From: Gordionus sp. m RMFG-2023
Lineage: Eukaryota > Nematomorpha > Gordioida > Chordodea > Parachordodidae
Assembly (NCBI RefSeq): GCF_954871325.1
Contig: NC_088777.1
Location: forward strand, 29,737,366 to 29,801,365
Length of the DNA stretch: 64,000 bases
Direction of reading: 5' to 3'
The notes under the pieces are model-generated. The model was not told the origin of the DNA. It worked only from the letters and a program-made list of their open reading frames with translations, and did no database searches. The stretch's first letter is position 1; each line of letters begins with the position of its first letter. A program made the position numbers and the translations under genes. Positions 10,403-25,400 of the stretch are shown here, one piece after another.

Positions 10403-13400
10403 GTTTTAAAAATATTTTTCAATTTATAATAAGCACTAGGGCTGGCTGATATTTCATATATTATTGGGGCTGATATATACCATTTAAAAAAATTGGATTG
10501 AGCCAATATTTTTATAAAAACTGATCCAATCAGATATTATCATTGTTTTGATTATTTTACGATCATATATATATCTATTTATTTTTTTTATTTGGGTCAT
10601 TCCATATCAAATGAGTAAAAAAAAGATGTTTGGACAATTCCTTTGATTTTTTTAAAATTTGGTAAATAAAGCAAGATTAATGTAACTAAGAAAGGGCCAA
10701 AATTTTAGCCTCCTAACACTTATATTTTTAGAGATATTAGGGTTTAAAATGACAAAATAACATATTGCCTTTATTCAATTAAACATATAAAAACTACATA
10801 ATTGTAAATGACAAATTTAATATCAAAAATATGCACGAAGATTATACTTTTACATAAACAATTTTTTTTTGATTTTTAAAATTTTTAGCTATTATATTTA
10901 ATATATAGGAATTAAAAACGATTTTTTATAATTAATTTTAACCTTAATTTTTATAAAAAACATAATTAAACTCTTATATAAAAAAGATTTGGGGTGTGAC
11001 CAGCTTCATCCTTAAAATATCAAGAAAAATGTAAATATTCTCAAATTAGTTTTTAATGGTTTTTCTTAGTGTATTTGACAAATTTAAAGGATTATTCCAT
11101 CTCTTAAGTGAAAATAACAATCAATGGAAGTTTCAATCATTAAAATAAATTTGGCCATCCCATACCAAATCAATCAAGATTTGGTTAAGTTTCCAATAAT
11201 AAATCCCTTTCTTTTAATTTTTTTTATTTTTCATATTTATTAATGACATAGAAATACAAATAATTAAATTCATTACTTTATAAATATATTTGGAACATAA
11301 TAAAGTCAGAGATAAATATTATATATTTAAATTTAAAAGATGAATAGTTTTAATTGTCTCATCTTTATGTAAAGTATATGTTCGTCAGGTAGCAGTTGAA
11401 GGATTGGCCACATCTAAAACTTGTGCTATCTATTTCCACAATTAGTCACTCAGGGAGGGATATGAATAAGAATTTGAGGGTGCAAAAACTAACTAACATC
11501 TTTTTTTCAAATTTTTTTCTAAAAAGGCCACCCACCATTGATTGTTATAGATATATGATATATATATCCTTTTATTTTTTCATTTATTAGATTTACATTA
11601 ATATTCAAGTGAAATTTATGTTTAATATTTGTGATTCTGTTGAATTTGAATAAAATTCTGCTTGAATTTTAGCTTAAAAAATTCTATAGTTAAGTACCAG
11701 ACTTTTGGGATAATTAACTGCAATTATATTATAAATAAGAGATTCCAATATTATGTAACTTAAATGATTTAAATTATTAAGTGTCTTGTAATAAATCACA
11801 AAAGGATGAATGGTAACTTTTATTCCAGTGAAATCCTTGTTCTTTTTGAACCAAAAAAGCATAATATTCAGAAATTTTTATCCTTCATTTAAATTCATTA
11901 AAAGAATTCATACCTTAAATAGTTTTTGAGATAAACAATTTCGAAATTTTAAAAGTGTGAAAATAGTAATTTTATGCACCTTTGAGACTCTGCATTGCAT
12001 CATGGGAATTGGGTGTACTCACGAGATAAAATAAACAGCTTTCTTATTTACCGATTTAAATAAATTCAGCAATATTTAACAATTTTAAATGGGGTCAGCC
12101 AGAAATGGGCCTTTTTGATAGATAATTCTAAATAGTATGGAAAAAAATATACTGTTATTGGATAGTTAGCAACAAAATTTTATCTACTTCATATAGCGTA
12201 TATAAAAGTGAACTATCAATTTTATTTAAAAAATGCATTTTACAACATATACAGTAAACCTTAACTGGAAAGGATTCAAATTGGTGCCAATTTTTTTTAT
12301 TTCGATAGACCTTTAGAGATTTTTTAATATACAAAATGATTTATTTATTTTATTTTTACCTTAAATAGTTTTTTGGATATAAGCAATTTAAAAATTTAGC
12401 TTTGCGAAACTCGTAATTTTTCGCACCTTAGAGCCCCTGTATCTCAGGAACAATATAATTCATATTTTCAAGAACTGTAAACTTGATTGTATTTTTTTTT
12501 TCTCTTTAGCTTTCACTTTTTCTGGTGGTAAGCTCCTTCAACATCTCTCTCCACTTTATGTTATTCATACAATCTCTTTTAACTATTTTATACTTCTTTA
12601 TATTGGCTCTAACTTTATGGCCCCATTGAAGTTTTGGCCTTCCTCTTTTACGTTTGCCCATCACTTCCAAACTTTCAACCTTATTTCCTATGTAGTTCAT
12701 AGGCCTTCTCATTGTGTGCCCATACCACCTAAGTCTGTTTACCATTAACTTAGTCTTAATGGGCACTACCTTTAAACTATTTAGTATTCTTGTACTGCGC
12801 ACCTTATCCTTTCTTGTTACCCCAGCAATCATCCTCAGCATTCTCATCTCCAAAGTTTGTAGACTTCTCTCGTCTGATTCTTTGGTTGGCCATGTTTCCG
12901 AACTATATAGAATAGTTGGTTGTACTATGGAACTGTAAATTTTTCCCTTTAATTTGTGTGGGATTCTTTTGTCAAATAGCACTCCAGATAAAGATCTCCA
13001 CTTTAACCACCCTTGATTAATCTTACTCTTTATCTCTTTTTCTATTGTGCCGTTTGTTTGTATAGTGGAGCCCAAATATTTGCAGCTTTCAATTGCGGAT
13101 ATCTGCCAATCATTTATATCAATACTCTCCGTTTCATCTCCTCCTATCACCATATACTCCGTCTTTTCTCTATTTACTTTTAATCCGTGCGTTTCTAGGA
13201 TATTTATCCAATTCACTAACCTTTCTTTCATTTCATCCTTGGATTGGGCAAGTATCACAATATCATCTGCAAATATCATATTCCATATTTTATTAATATT
13301 CTTTAAATATATGTTATATGGGAAAATATTTTATAATAATTATAAATGATTAATAAATTTAATTTCTTTTATTGATTATAACCCTCATTGATTGTTATTT

Positions 13401-16400
13401 TCACTTACAAGATGAATAATTTTAATTATCAGATTCGTTAAAAAAAACGATTAAAAATTGAATAATATTAATGTATGTAATTTTATTTTTTGGGAAAATA
13501 TTTATATACTTTTTAAAAAATACATCATTTATGACACTTTGAACCCTAATTTCTTTTAAAATATAAATGATTGGAGGCTAAATTTTGGTTGGCTTAGTTC
13601 TTAATCTTTCATTGCTTACCAAATTTTAAAAAAATTGAAGGGGGTAGACCGAATAATGACCTAAACTAACTTAATTTTTTTATTAGGTACAGATCAATGT
13701 TCTATATCTTCGAATCAAAAGGTTTATATATTTTGTTTTATTATTATGCATTTGTGATTTTTTAAATTTCTATTTATTATTTGATACTGGTTAAGATACC
13801 TAGACATGGGTGCTACCGGCTCACGCCGCGTCCACCGGAAAATTTTCCCATACCGAAAACCGCACATCGATATGAGCCGCTTCTTCTACCCGCCTAATTT
13901 TTTTATAACAGCGGAGTGGCATATAAAATTTTTAAAATGTAAAATTTGAATATTAAACTCGATCCATTGAAATATCCTATAAAATAGATATTATTGGCCC
14001 TTAATATTTTAAACATCATATTTTCTTTGAAAAATTTATAACCCTTTTTTATGAATAATCGTCACTTCTGAGTATATAGTGTGGTTCGCCACAAGCAAGT
14101 AATGATAAATCTCCATTTTCTGCAAGTTTTGAGCCGATTCTAAAAAGGCGTAACCGAATCCGAATTTTTAAGCTGAACCTATTATCTTAGCCTCCATCAA
14201 GGTTTAAACGTGGGATAACTGAATCTTGAAAAAAATACTCTTGTCTCAAGGCTTAGTAATTTTTTGACTGTTATTGAGCCGATTTATTAGTCAAGAAATT
14301 CCAAAATCTTTCGAATATTTAAATAAAAGTTTGAAATTTTCTAAGAGGTTATTTGTTAATTGTTAAGATTAATCAATCTACTTAAAAGAAAAATAAATTA
14401 GGGAATTTTTCTTTATCAATTGGCTGATATTTAAAAAAATTAAATCATTAGGTACATATATAGACAATAATATTTAAATATCAATAGATCAATATTTATA
14501 GATGTCGCTCGATTCAAAAATTATACTTTTATTCAAAAATATACTATTTTAAAAAATCCAAAACAAGATTATGAATAAACCAATTTATAATTTCTCATAC
14601 GGCATCATGCAACACCATCTAATAGATAGCTTTGAAACAAGGTTAAAAGGACTTTAAAAAATTTAACAAAATTATTTTAGAAATTTTTTATTTAAAAATA
14701 AAATTAAAGAGTATCTGCCAAAGATTCAAATTAAATAAATATGAAACAATTGCTGAATTTCGACAGTATATCGATTAAGATATTTCTACCTTAACAGTAC
14801 TACCGAGTGTGAAAGGGGCTTTCATCTTATGAATTTGATCATGGTTCGAGCGAGTTTAGGAATAAATAATTTGTCAAACTTAATGTTCATAATTGTTAAT
14901 GGACCTTCGATTTCGGAATAGATTCCAGATCATTTATCAAAATATGGAAAAGAAATCATCGCATGCGAATGAAATCTTTTCATAAAAAATACAGCCCAAA
15001 GAAATGAAAGATATATGGAATAATTTTATTTCATATTTATTTTAACTTGTATAGATATCTAGGTATTAATAAACTTGTGACATTATATTGAAAATATAAT
15101 ATAAATTGCAACATTATATCGAAAATATAATATAAATTAGAGATCTGCAAAGTTAGGCCCGTACCCGGCCCGACTCAGGTCTAGTTCTATTTAAAATAAT
15201 CGGCCTAACATTTTTAAAAAAATTCGGACCGGGTCGGGTCGGACTTTGGAAATTTTTAAATATATCTAATTATCAATTTTATATTAAATTTTTTATGGAA
15301 AATAAAAATATTTGATTTTATTTATTGAAACTAAACGACATATAACATATTAATTTTATTTTGAGTATTTATAAAGATTAATTTCTATATTTAAATAAAT
15401 TCGGGCCGGGTCGATAAAATTTTTTAAAAAAGATTTCGGGTTAGGGCCGGGCCGGCAAAACTTTTTTAAAAAATTTCGGGTTCGGAAATTAGGCCCGATA
15501 CAGATCACTAATATAAATAACGAATTTAATTATTAAAAAAAATTCGATGTATTCCTTCAAAATTTTATGATAAATTTTTTAAATTTAATTTAATGTAAAT
15601 AAATGTCTTATATTTTTTAACACAATATATTAGCCATGTTAAAAAATTTATTTTGATAATATAATTATAAATACAATATAATATAGCGAATAAAAAGATA
15701 TTTTTATTTATAAAAAAAATTTCTTATTAAATTTTAATAACAATTGTTTTTCAAAATTTTTGTCTGATAGACAGGAACGCTTGGCAGTTAATACGGCATA
15801 GCCATTGGCGTACTCAGCGGGGGGGGGCAGGGGGACAAATCCCCCCCCCCCCCAAGCCAAAAAATGCAGATGCCGGATTATATTTTTCAAAAATATTTAT
15901 GTTAATATTAATTTATATTTGTTAATATTTATTCCTATCTCATATATATATATTTAATTACATTTATTTATCACATTCATCTACTAAGTTATTTTATCAA
16001 TCAATTTCGATTTCAAGTTTTCCTTGGCGTAATTTACCTATTATTTTCAAATTTTAAATATTTATCTAAATTTCTAGTCAAATAATAATTATCTCTGAAA
16101 CTTGTCAACAGGGAGAAAGAAATTGCAAGCTTGTCCAACGAGATCGAGTCTCCGCCATCAAGCAGTAACAGCTATTATGGAGTTAGAAGAGCCGATTATT
16201 AATGCTATGAAATATCACAATGGCTTGAAAGACCTAAAGAAAATTATTGGATTCAATACTTATTCCAAATTTTTTTCTAATTAGAATGTATTAATTAATT
16301 ATACATTTTATGTAATACTTTTCAAAAACATAACATTGACTTGATTAAGAAGATGAGAATAGCGGAGAGCATTTTATTAGAACTCAAGGAAATTAGAGCT

Positions 16401-19400
16401 AATGTTGTTGAAGAATTTCATATTTTATATGTTATTGTTGAGTCAAAAGCAGAGCTATACGTGTTTAATATTTGTCCCCCTCGACTTGCAGCAAGCAAGG
16501 ATCAGTAGAAGAGTATTATAAAACAAATGTCCCCTCTCCCAACCTTTTTCATATGGTGATAGAAAAAAAATATAAATATTTGTTAGATTTTTATCATGAA
16601 GATGTTAAAATATCTTATGATGCCTTATTAGCTGAATAACTATGATTAAAAGATTAACTATGGTTGATACAGTCCCAAAATAGGCTATGGATGCTTTTTA
16701 TTTCAAACACATTTTAGATTATACTCCCAATGTATTAAAATGGTTATATATATATTAGCAGCTCTTTAGTACCAATGAGAGAACATTCTCTTTTTTAAGA
16801 AGAATAACAGAGCCTTGCAGAGGTACCATTGGCAGGACACGCCCCAGAATTTTTTAAAAAATTTTTTCGGGCCCGGGTTTTTTTTAAAAAAATTTCAGGC
16901 CCGGCCTGAATTTTTTTAAAATAAATTTTATTTATTTTTGATTTTTATAGCTAATAATGGCGATTTCAAATATTTGGTTTTAAAATATACAGCTCGGCCC
17001 GGATATTTTTTCTAAAAATATTTTCAGGCCCAGCCCGGGTATATTTAAAAAAATTAAAATACGGTCCTGCTCGGGGGCCGGGCTTGCAAGTCTGTGAAAA
17101 ACATACCTATGAAATACAACGTCTGAAAGTAGATTGAATGATTTTTTTGAATATTCATAGACATTTAACTCCAAGCAAGGATAGATAATTGAAAAATTAG
17201 CTCATAACATACAAAATACAATTATTCCTAAGAAACTTTTTGTGTATTAATTTATATTTCCAACATTTAAATTTTTTATACTTTAATATTTTAAAAGCTC
17301 AAAAAATTCAAATTTCAATTTTGGGTCATTTAAGTGATTCATATCGTGGGTTATATTCACTTTATATTTTATAATTCACATTTATTTTATAGTTTTTCAA
17401 TGCCGGTTTATATATATAATTTTTTTAATTCACATTAGTTTAAAATTGTGTATTAGAAAAGTTATTAATCCTAATAAATTTATGCTTATATTTTTAATTA
17501 ACAATAATATTTCTTTAAAAAATTTATTACCCCCCCCCCCCCCCCAGACCAAATTCCTGCGTACGCGCCTAGGGCATAGCATACAGGGGCAGATAAGGGG
17601 ATGGCGGTATTATACTTAATAAACAGCTCTTTTAACGTGGAGAATTTATTAAAAACATTTATTGTTTTGTCCTTTGCTTCAAAAAATTGAGAGAAGTTAT
17701 CCTCCTCCAATCCATCCTTTGCTTACTCGTCAATAAAAAAGATATCTCGAAATTAAAAGTTCTTGCATTATCATTTTTAGGGTTTTCAATGCATTTTTTT
17801 TCAATAACGCTATAAATTAATTTTTTATTGGTTTTTTCTATGGACGTTTTATCCATGGCCATTGAAGCTTAAATATTGGATGTATAATTGCAGAAAGAAC
17901 ATATTATTGATCTTCATATATATGTTCAAATCTTTAAAAAATTAAAATATATATAATTAATTTGATAATGATAGGTTTAATACTTTTTACTAATCCCATT
18001 GAATAATGCGTCTATCAATAATTGACTATAATTTAGGCCATTAATTTTTTTAAACTATCGTTATTGTTGGGGTCAAATAACCTTAAATGCATTTTTTCTT
18101 CAAATTTAATGATTTTTCTTAGTTATATTCTATAAAATAAAATAATTAATATTACAATCAAATGTCGTTTTAAATTGGAACTTGAAAATTTTGAAACTGA
18201 TATAATACTTTTTGGGCACATTTTACATTTGGTAAGTATTGAATTAGTTCCTTCAATATAGGATGTTACTGTAAAATATTTATCATATTTGGGCTATGGT
18301 AATGTTAATTCATCTGATTTTGAATTTTCAGAATCATGTAATGATGAAATAATAATATCCATGCTTATGCTAATCTATTAAATTAAAATATAAACAATAA
18401 TATTCAAATTAATAAACTATAATAATGGTGTGTTAAAAAAAATTGAAATGTGAAAAGAAAAAACAGTTGATTATAAAAAATAATTTTTTTTAAAAAAAAT
18501 TCGGATTAATATTATTTTTCAAATAAATAAAAATAAAAGATGTTTTTAAAATTGAAGCAACGTTAAATTCTAAAGCGTTCGTCTCGTCAAAAATAAAATG
18601 AACGCGTTCATTTACATCACTAATATTTGTTAATAATATATAAAAAATTGAACGGGAGTGAAACATTTTTCTTTAAGATAATAATTCGCCGCTACTTAAT
18701 ATACTAATAATACTTGATCAGTTATTGGAAATCTAAATCCAATTTATAGTAGATATTTTGGTTCAAAAGGGATATAATTGGGGCTATGTCGTTCCAGATA
18801 TTTTTCACCTATCCGATATTTATTTTTACCCCCCCTCCCTTATTGAAACAAATGTAATTAAAAAATACATATTTTCTATGCAAAAAATCGAATTATGCAT
18901 TTAATTTAATTTTAATATTTTCTATTAGACTATAATTTTTAAAAAAATATTATAAATAGGGATGTAATTTCTGGGAAATTTGGGGAACGAGAAACTATCT
19001 TTTTTATAATACTTTATAGGTCCAATATTGATTTTTTTTTATGTTTTATTGAAAATATATAAATTATAACCATTATAATTAAACAAATATGAATTTATTT
19101 CAACTAATTTGATTTCTTTACATGTTTTATTTGAAATATAGACTATAAACAATATTTAAACAAATATGATTTAATTTTAAGTAATTTGTTGGTTATCTTC
19201 GTTTGAAGAAGAAAATGATTCCAGATCAGAGCTTGAAATTCTAGAATCCAGCAATTTGTTATATGTAGAAATTTCTTTATTACTCTCGCATTATCTAAAT
19301 TTAGATATCCAGAAAATCGGTTAATGATATCCAACCCCTTTGCAACTTCATTGTCCTTATAAATCCGCAAAACCTTGGGTCAAATATATGAGCAGCATAA

Positions 19401-22400
19401 TGTATGTCCCTGCAACAAAATTTTTTTCGGCTTTTAATAAACTGCTCAATTTCTGAAATCTCGCTCTGCAACAACAGATTTGATATTGGTTTATAATCGT
19501 TAACTGTCTCCCTGCATCAGATAAATTGACTTTATCCCCTTCCACTATCTATATTTGTGTAAATATGACTTAATACATCGTTATCGAAAAGAGTAAGTCT
19601 CTTATCTCTATCATTAAATATATCAAGAATTGCCATTTCCCGTAGAATATCTTTATTTTTTAACATGCTATTTATCATCAAAACTATACCTTCCCAACGA
19701 GTTCGGCTAGGCAACTTTAGGGAAACAATTTTATTATTATTTTTTAGGAGTTTTTTTTCTTTTAAGGTTGATAAAAGAATATTGTTAGATTTTTTTGATA
19801 ATATTTTTAGCTTTTCTGACTAAAATTTGAATCGATAATATCTTATTTGCTATATCCTTTAGTAATAGATTTAATCCAATTCAATAGTTGGATATTTCAT
19901 TTTTACAAGGGCCCATGATTTTTTCATATTGCTTGCATTGTTAATTATTATGGTGTTGATTTCTGAAATTCCCATCTCTTCAATTATCTTTATAAATTCG
20001 TTTGATATGTATTCCCCTGTATGCATGTTTGTTCCTGTGTCAATCGATTTATAGATAATGGGACAAGGGGTTGCCAGAAGTTGATAATGCATACCTCTTA
20101 TATTTGTTCATCCATCACTAATGAGAGCCAAATTTTTGCTTTTTTTAATTTCTCATTTACTATATGTTAGATCCTTTTAAATTAATTCACTGTCTCATAA
20201 GTTTTTGCTTAGTAAATATCTGGAAGGCATTTTAAAGGCAGATCTAAAGGATTGAAATAGTTTCTTCCAAAACAAATAATGGGTTATTGAAAATGGACGA
20301 TTTGACATAAAAATGGCTTGTACAAATTCAATATCCAGTTTACTTTGTTCTTCAGCTGTTATATTATCAATGTATTTTAAATTATTTTGTTTGAAAGGTA
20401 TTGATTTTTTTGAAATGATTTCATTTTTATGTATATTATCATTTTTATTAGATTTAATATTGGAAGATGTATAGTTGGTCTATCACTGAAATCAGCAAGA
20501 TGATTATTTAGTGAAGTTATGACTTGAACTTCTACTGGATCTACATTATTGTAAATTATATTATTACTTAATGATCTAAGATACCTATTGCATTTAGAAA
20601 TATCTATTGTCATCTTTGTTGAGTTGGGAAAGCTGTATTCTAAATTGCTGTATTAAGCCCTTCTTATTCTGAGCTTTGTGTTTATAAAAATGGGACCAAA
20701 CACCTGAATACTTTCTATGCTTCTATCTATAAGATCAAACATGAGCAATTTAAAAACTTTAATAGTATGTATGTTGTATATATTGATTTGATAATTAAAC
20801 CTAAAAATTTTTATCTAAAACATTGATTTAAAAACTGTGAAATTGATTACTATAAATATTTTTTACTAAAAATAACTTTTAAAATTTCTTATATAATTTA
20901 TAAATTTTATTTGTATTTATTTATAATATATACTTTTTAGACTAGCTATTTAATTAAGTTTCTTCTAGTATTTTGCAAATGTAGATAAGGAAATGAACAT
21001 ATATAAAACAAATCACAATTCTAACTTATGATATGATTCACGAGAAAATTTTTTTTTTTTAAATATAATAAAAATCGTATTTAGGGGAGACCGGGGTAAA
21101 GCGATTGACGGGGTAACAATGTTAATGCAAATAACTTTTCAACCCTTGAGCAGAAAGATTTTAAATTTGGTGTGAAGATGTATTTTTATATCTGATTTCT
21201 TGCCTATGTTTATCTTTTAAAAAACTTACCCGGTTTTATATATTTTGTCAAAAAACTGTTTTTTACCCAAAAAATATATAAATCATTCATTCTCTAGTAT
21301 ATTTTACTTTTAGTAAAATATACATGTCCTCAGGATTTGGCACACATGTTCCTTAATGTATCAGATATAAAATAAAATTTATCTGACATCTATAGCTATG
21401 CTAGAAGTCATGCAATAACGATATTTATAATATATGTCACATTGGGGTAAAGCTGTTATGGGTAAAACGGTTAAAATATATAATTATTCACATTAAATTT
21501 TTCATTCATTCATTTATCATTTTATTGTATCAATCAAATAATGAGAAATTATAAAAGAAAAACCATATTCAGAGATGAAGTATAATATATGAAGCCATAA
21601 AATATAAAATAATAAATAACAAATAATACTTCATTGAATTTGTCTGCTAAAAAATATAATATACCTTATACAAAGTTAAGAAGAAGATATAAAAATGGTA
21701 TTAAAAGTTCAGATCGTCATAAACAATATTTAAAAATGAAGAATCTTTGTGTGACTACATATTAGAAGCAAATAGGTCATTTATGGGATTAACGCCTAAA
21801 CAAGTAATTAAAATATATTGTTTATATTCGAATTGAGTATTAATTATTAAATATATGTTTCAATTGAGCATCACTAATAAAGTTACCAAATTAATATTGA
21901 TAATTGAATTGAGCTTTATTAAAATTATGAAATACAATATATATTTCAATTGAGCATTACTAATAAAGTTACATATTGATATTTGAATTGAGCATTATTA
22001 AAATTATGAAATACAATATATATTAATTGAGCATTTTTATTAAAGTTACCAAGTTATTTGAATTACCATTTTTAAAATTATGAAATTTATTGAATTTATT
22101 TTTTTAAGTCTATAGAACTGGTATTCGTAATTTTTAAAATGAAATTGTTTTATTTTATAAATACACAATATAAGAGAATTTTGCATATCAGCTTGCTCTA
22201 GAATATGACAAATCTTTCCCAAAGAACTGGATAAATAATGATATGGCTAGAGATGACTGGATGGGGTTTAGAAAACGACATTCCCAACTTTGGATTCATA
22301 CCCCTGAAGCTACTGTTAGCAAGAGTATATGGCTTCAATCTCACAAATGTCAATAAATTTTTTAAAAATTTAATGAAGCTATATAATTCTTATAACTTTG

Positions 22401-25400
22401 AACCCATAATATATGGAATGCAAATGAAAGTGAAACTCCTGCAATAATTATAGCACAGAAGAGTGCCAAACAAGTAGGCTCTATAACGTTAGGAGAAAGT
22501 GGAACTTCATTACAGTATATTTAGCCATCAATGCTATAGGCCTGAGAATTCCACCATTTTTTATTTTTACAAGAAAACGATACAAAGATCACTTTCTTTA
22601 TTTTATCCCTGTTGGATCTAAGGGTATGGGAAACGCATCTGGTTGGATGCAAGAGGAGGAATTTTATGTTTTTTTGAACACTTTAAAAAATATTCTAGCG
22701 CATCCAATGAGGAAAAAGTATTCTTAATCTTAGATAGCCACTCATTTCTCAATTTCTGTTATAGACTATTGTCGCTCCAATTGGATCGTTATTCTAACTG
22801 TTCCACCGCATTGCTCGCATAAACTCCAAACATGACAAAGCTGTTTATGGGACATTAAAATTTTTTTATAATGGAGCTATTGACACATGGATGAGAAATC
22901 ATGTGGGGCAACAATTTCAGATTTTGATATTCCAGGAGTCTTAAAAAATAAAATACCGAGGGCAGTGACACCAAATAATATATTAAATGGATTCTTAGCT
23001 TGTATATATTTTTTAGACCCAAATATATTTACAGATCAAGATTATATCTTCTGTAATAATTCAAATGCTAGCTTAAATATTGAAATTGAAAATAATGAGG
23101 AAAGTCTTACAGTGAATATAATATAGTATTTATGACTGAACACAATGACAGTGATTTATCTGTATTAATGAACGAATATGTCCCAAATGATATTGATGAA
23201 CCCAATTATCATGATATGTTACCATCTTGCTCTAAAAATTATAATAAATTAATTAATTGTATTTTAAAATTTTATTTAAATAATTGTAATAATATAAAAT
23301 TTGCAATAAAATATTATTGTTGTAGTAATAAATAAAACGAAAAAACAACATTTGTGTTTTTAAACATTGATAAATCATTCATTTATATAGGGGAGACCGT
23401 GGTAAAACGATAGGCATTTTGCATATTTACCATAAAAATTTTAAACAAGAGTCAAACACAACAAATTATAGATCAACGTGTAGCACCATCCCTCATTTAC
23501 AAGATAAAAAAAGTGTAGCCCTCTACCTATATTTTAGGAGCTATGATTAGTTATGTCAAACCACTTATTTTCGTCATTTAAACATTACCCTGGGTTCAGG
23601 GTAAAATGGATAAACACTAGGGTAAAGTAGTTAAAATAATATTTGACACATATTTATTGTTTTATTTAACAAATATTACAAATTTAAGATATATTTATGA
23701 TTTTTATTTACAAAAATCAATACAATAAGGACAGGTAAATAAATTATCATAATTATAACATTTAAAATGCGCCCATTCAAGGCACATTGTAATCGCTCTC
23801 GCGACTATTTTTATAGTTTTAATTGCAAATAACACATAAACAATTCTTTTTTGATATTTTTTTTCTTCTCTGAATTAATAATTATTTTTATAAGAAGTAG
23901 ATGTTAGTATTTCTCACTTCTTTTTCGGATGAAATATTGAACAATATTGGAATAGATATTATAGACGAAGGATGAAAAATTTATAATTTTTAGAGCAAGA
24001 TGGATACATACCATGATAATTGGGTTCATCAATATCATTTGGGAAATTTTCGTTCATTAATAGAGATAAATCACTGTCATTATTTTGAGTCATAAATTCT
24101 ATATTCACGTAAGATTTTCCTCATTATTTTCAATTTCAATATTTAAGCTAGCATTTGAATTATTACAGCAGATATAATCTTGATCTGTAAATATATTTGT
24201 ATTTAAAAAATATATGCCACATGCTAAGATCCATTTAATATATTATTTGGTGTCACTGCCCTCGGTATTTTATTTTTTAAGACTCCTGGAATATCATAAA
24301 TCTGAAATTGTTGCCCCACATGATTTCCCATCCATGTGTCAATAGCTCCTTTATAAAACTTTTTCAATGTCCTATAAACTGCTTTGTCATGTTTGGAGTT
24401 TATGCGAGCAATGCGGTGGAAGTGTTAGAATAACGAATTCATTGGAGCAACAATAGTTTATAACAGAAATTGGGCAATGAGAGGTATGGTTATATAATTA
24501 ACAAGACTTTTTTCTCATTGGATGCGCTAGAATATTTTTTAAAGTGTTTCTAAAAGATAAAAATTCCTCCTCATACAACCAGATGCGTTTCCCACACCCT
24601 TAGATCCAACAGGACCATCACGAATAAAGTGATCTTTGTATCGTTTTCTTGGAAAAATAAAAAATGGTAGAATGCTATGGCCTATAGCATTGATGGCTAA
24701 ACATATTGTCACCCTTCTGTGCTATAATTCTTGTAGGAGTTTGAACGGTGGTGAAACCACTTTCATCTGCATTCTATATATTATGTGGTTCAATGTTGTG
24801 AGAATCATAGCTTCATTAAATTTTCAAAAAATTTATTGACATTTGTGATATTGAAGCCATATGCTCTTGCTAGACTAGTAGCTTCAGGGGTACGAATCGA
24901 AAGTTGGGAATGTCATTTTCTAAACCCCATAAAACAGGCATCTCCAGCCATATCATTAGTTTTCCAGCTCTTTGAGAAAGATTTGTCATTTTCTAGAGCA
25001 AGCTTATATGCTAATCCTCTTATCTTATGTATTTATAAAATAAAACAATTTCATTTTAATAATTACCAATACCAGTTCTATAGACTTAAAATGATATAAA
25101 TAATTAAATAGATTCAAGTCATAAATTTAATAATGCTCAATTCAAATAATTTGGTAACTTTAAAATGCTCAATTGAAATATATATTGTATTTCATAATTT
25201 TAAAAATGCGCAATTCAATTGTCAATATTAATTGGTATCTTTAATAAAAATGCTCAATTGAAATATAATTGTATTTCATAATTTTATTAATACTCAATTC
25301 AAATATCAATATTAATTTGGTAACTTTAATAAAAATGCTCAATTGAAATATATAATGTATTTCATAATTTTAATAATGCTCAATTCAAATATCAATATTA

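Larger units (their letters stand above)
15803..17572 (+). mobile_element. hAT transposon C, 1.77 kb, inserted in hAT B, perfect 8-bp target duplication
   Basis: Ends CATTGGCGTACTCAGCGG (left) and rc CTAGGCGCGTACGCAGG (right). The target duplication GGCATAGC is exact at 15795-15802 and 17573-17580. Just inside each end lies a long homopolymer (G9, G5 and C14 at 15819-15853; C17 at 17530-17546). The insertion splits the C-terminal codons of hAT B. The element itself is interrupted by a GC-block MITE near 16835-17100. Confidence 0.86.
15600..20750 (-). pseudogene. hAT transposon B: decayed BED/DUF659-type transposase, split by hAT C
   Basis: Read leftward from about 20.7 kb: a BED-like start ([15 protein letters not shown]), then [34 protein letters not shown] and [17 protein letters not shown] (the catalytic-core D/N-NASNMK motif), then [16 protein letters not shown] (the hAT R-W segment). 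After a stretch of unclear DNA (17.87-19.14 kb) come [20 protein letters not shown] at about 17.6 kb and, beyond the inserted h[19 protein letters not shown] and [10 protein letters not shown] at 15.72-15.80 kb. Those two halves form the classic C-terminal dimerisation segment. There are several stops and frame changes. Terminal repeats were not found, so the outer limits are approximate. Confidence 0.7.
21084..23388 (+). mobile_element. pogo/jerky-type (DDE_1) transposon, copy A, right end missing
   Basis: The left end GGGGAGACCGGGGTAAAGCG follows a TA at 21082-21083. It carries repeated GGGTAAA motifs (21094-21115, 21445-21467). The plus-strand transposase remnant follows. No inverted right end occurs before the next element's left end at 23390, so this copy is truncated on the right. 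By eye the first 400 bp match copy B at roughly 90%. Confidence 0.78.

Noticed and set aside
12714-13349. Plus-strand frames at 12714-12938, 13047-13349 and 13093-13296
   Set aside because: They are antisense shadows of the LINE polymerase fragment on the minus strand.
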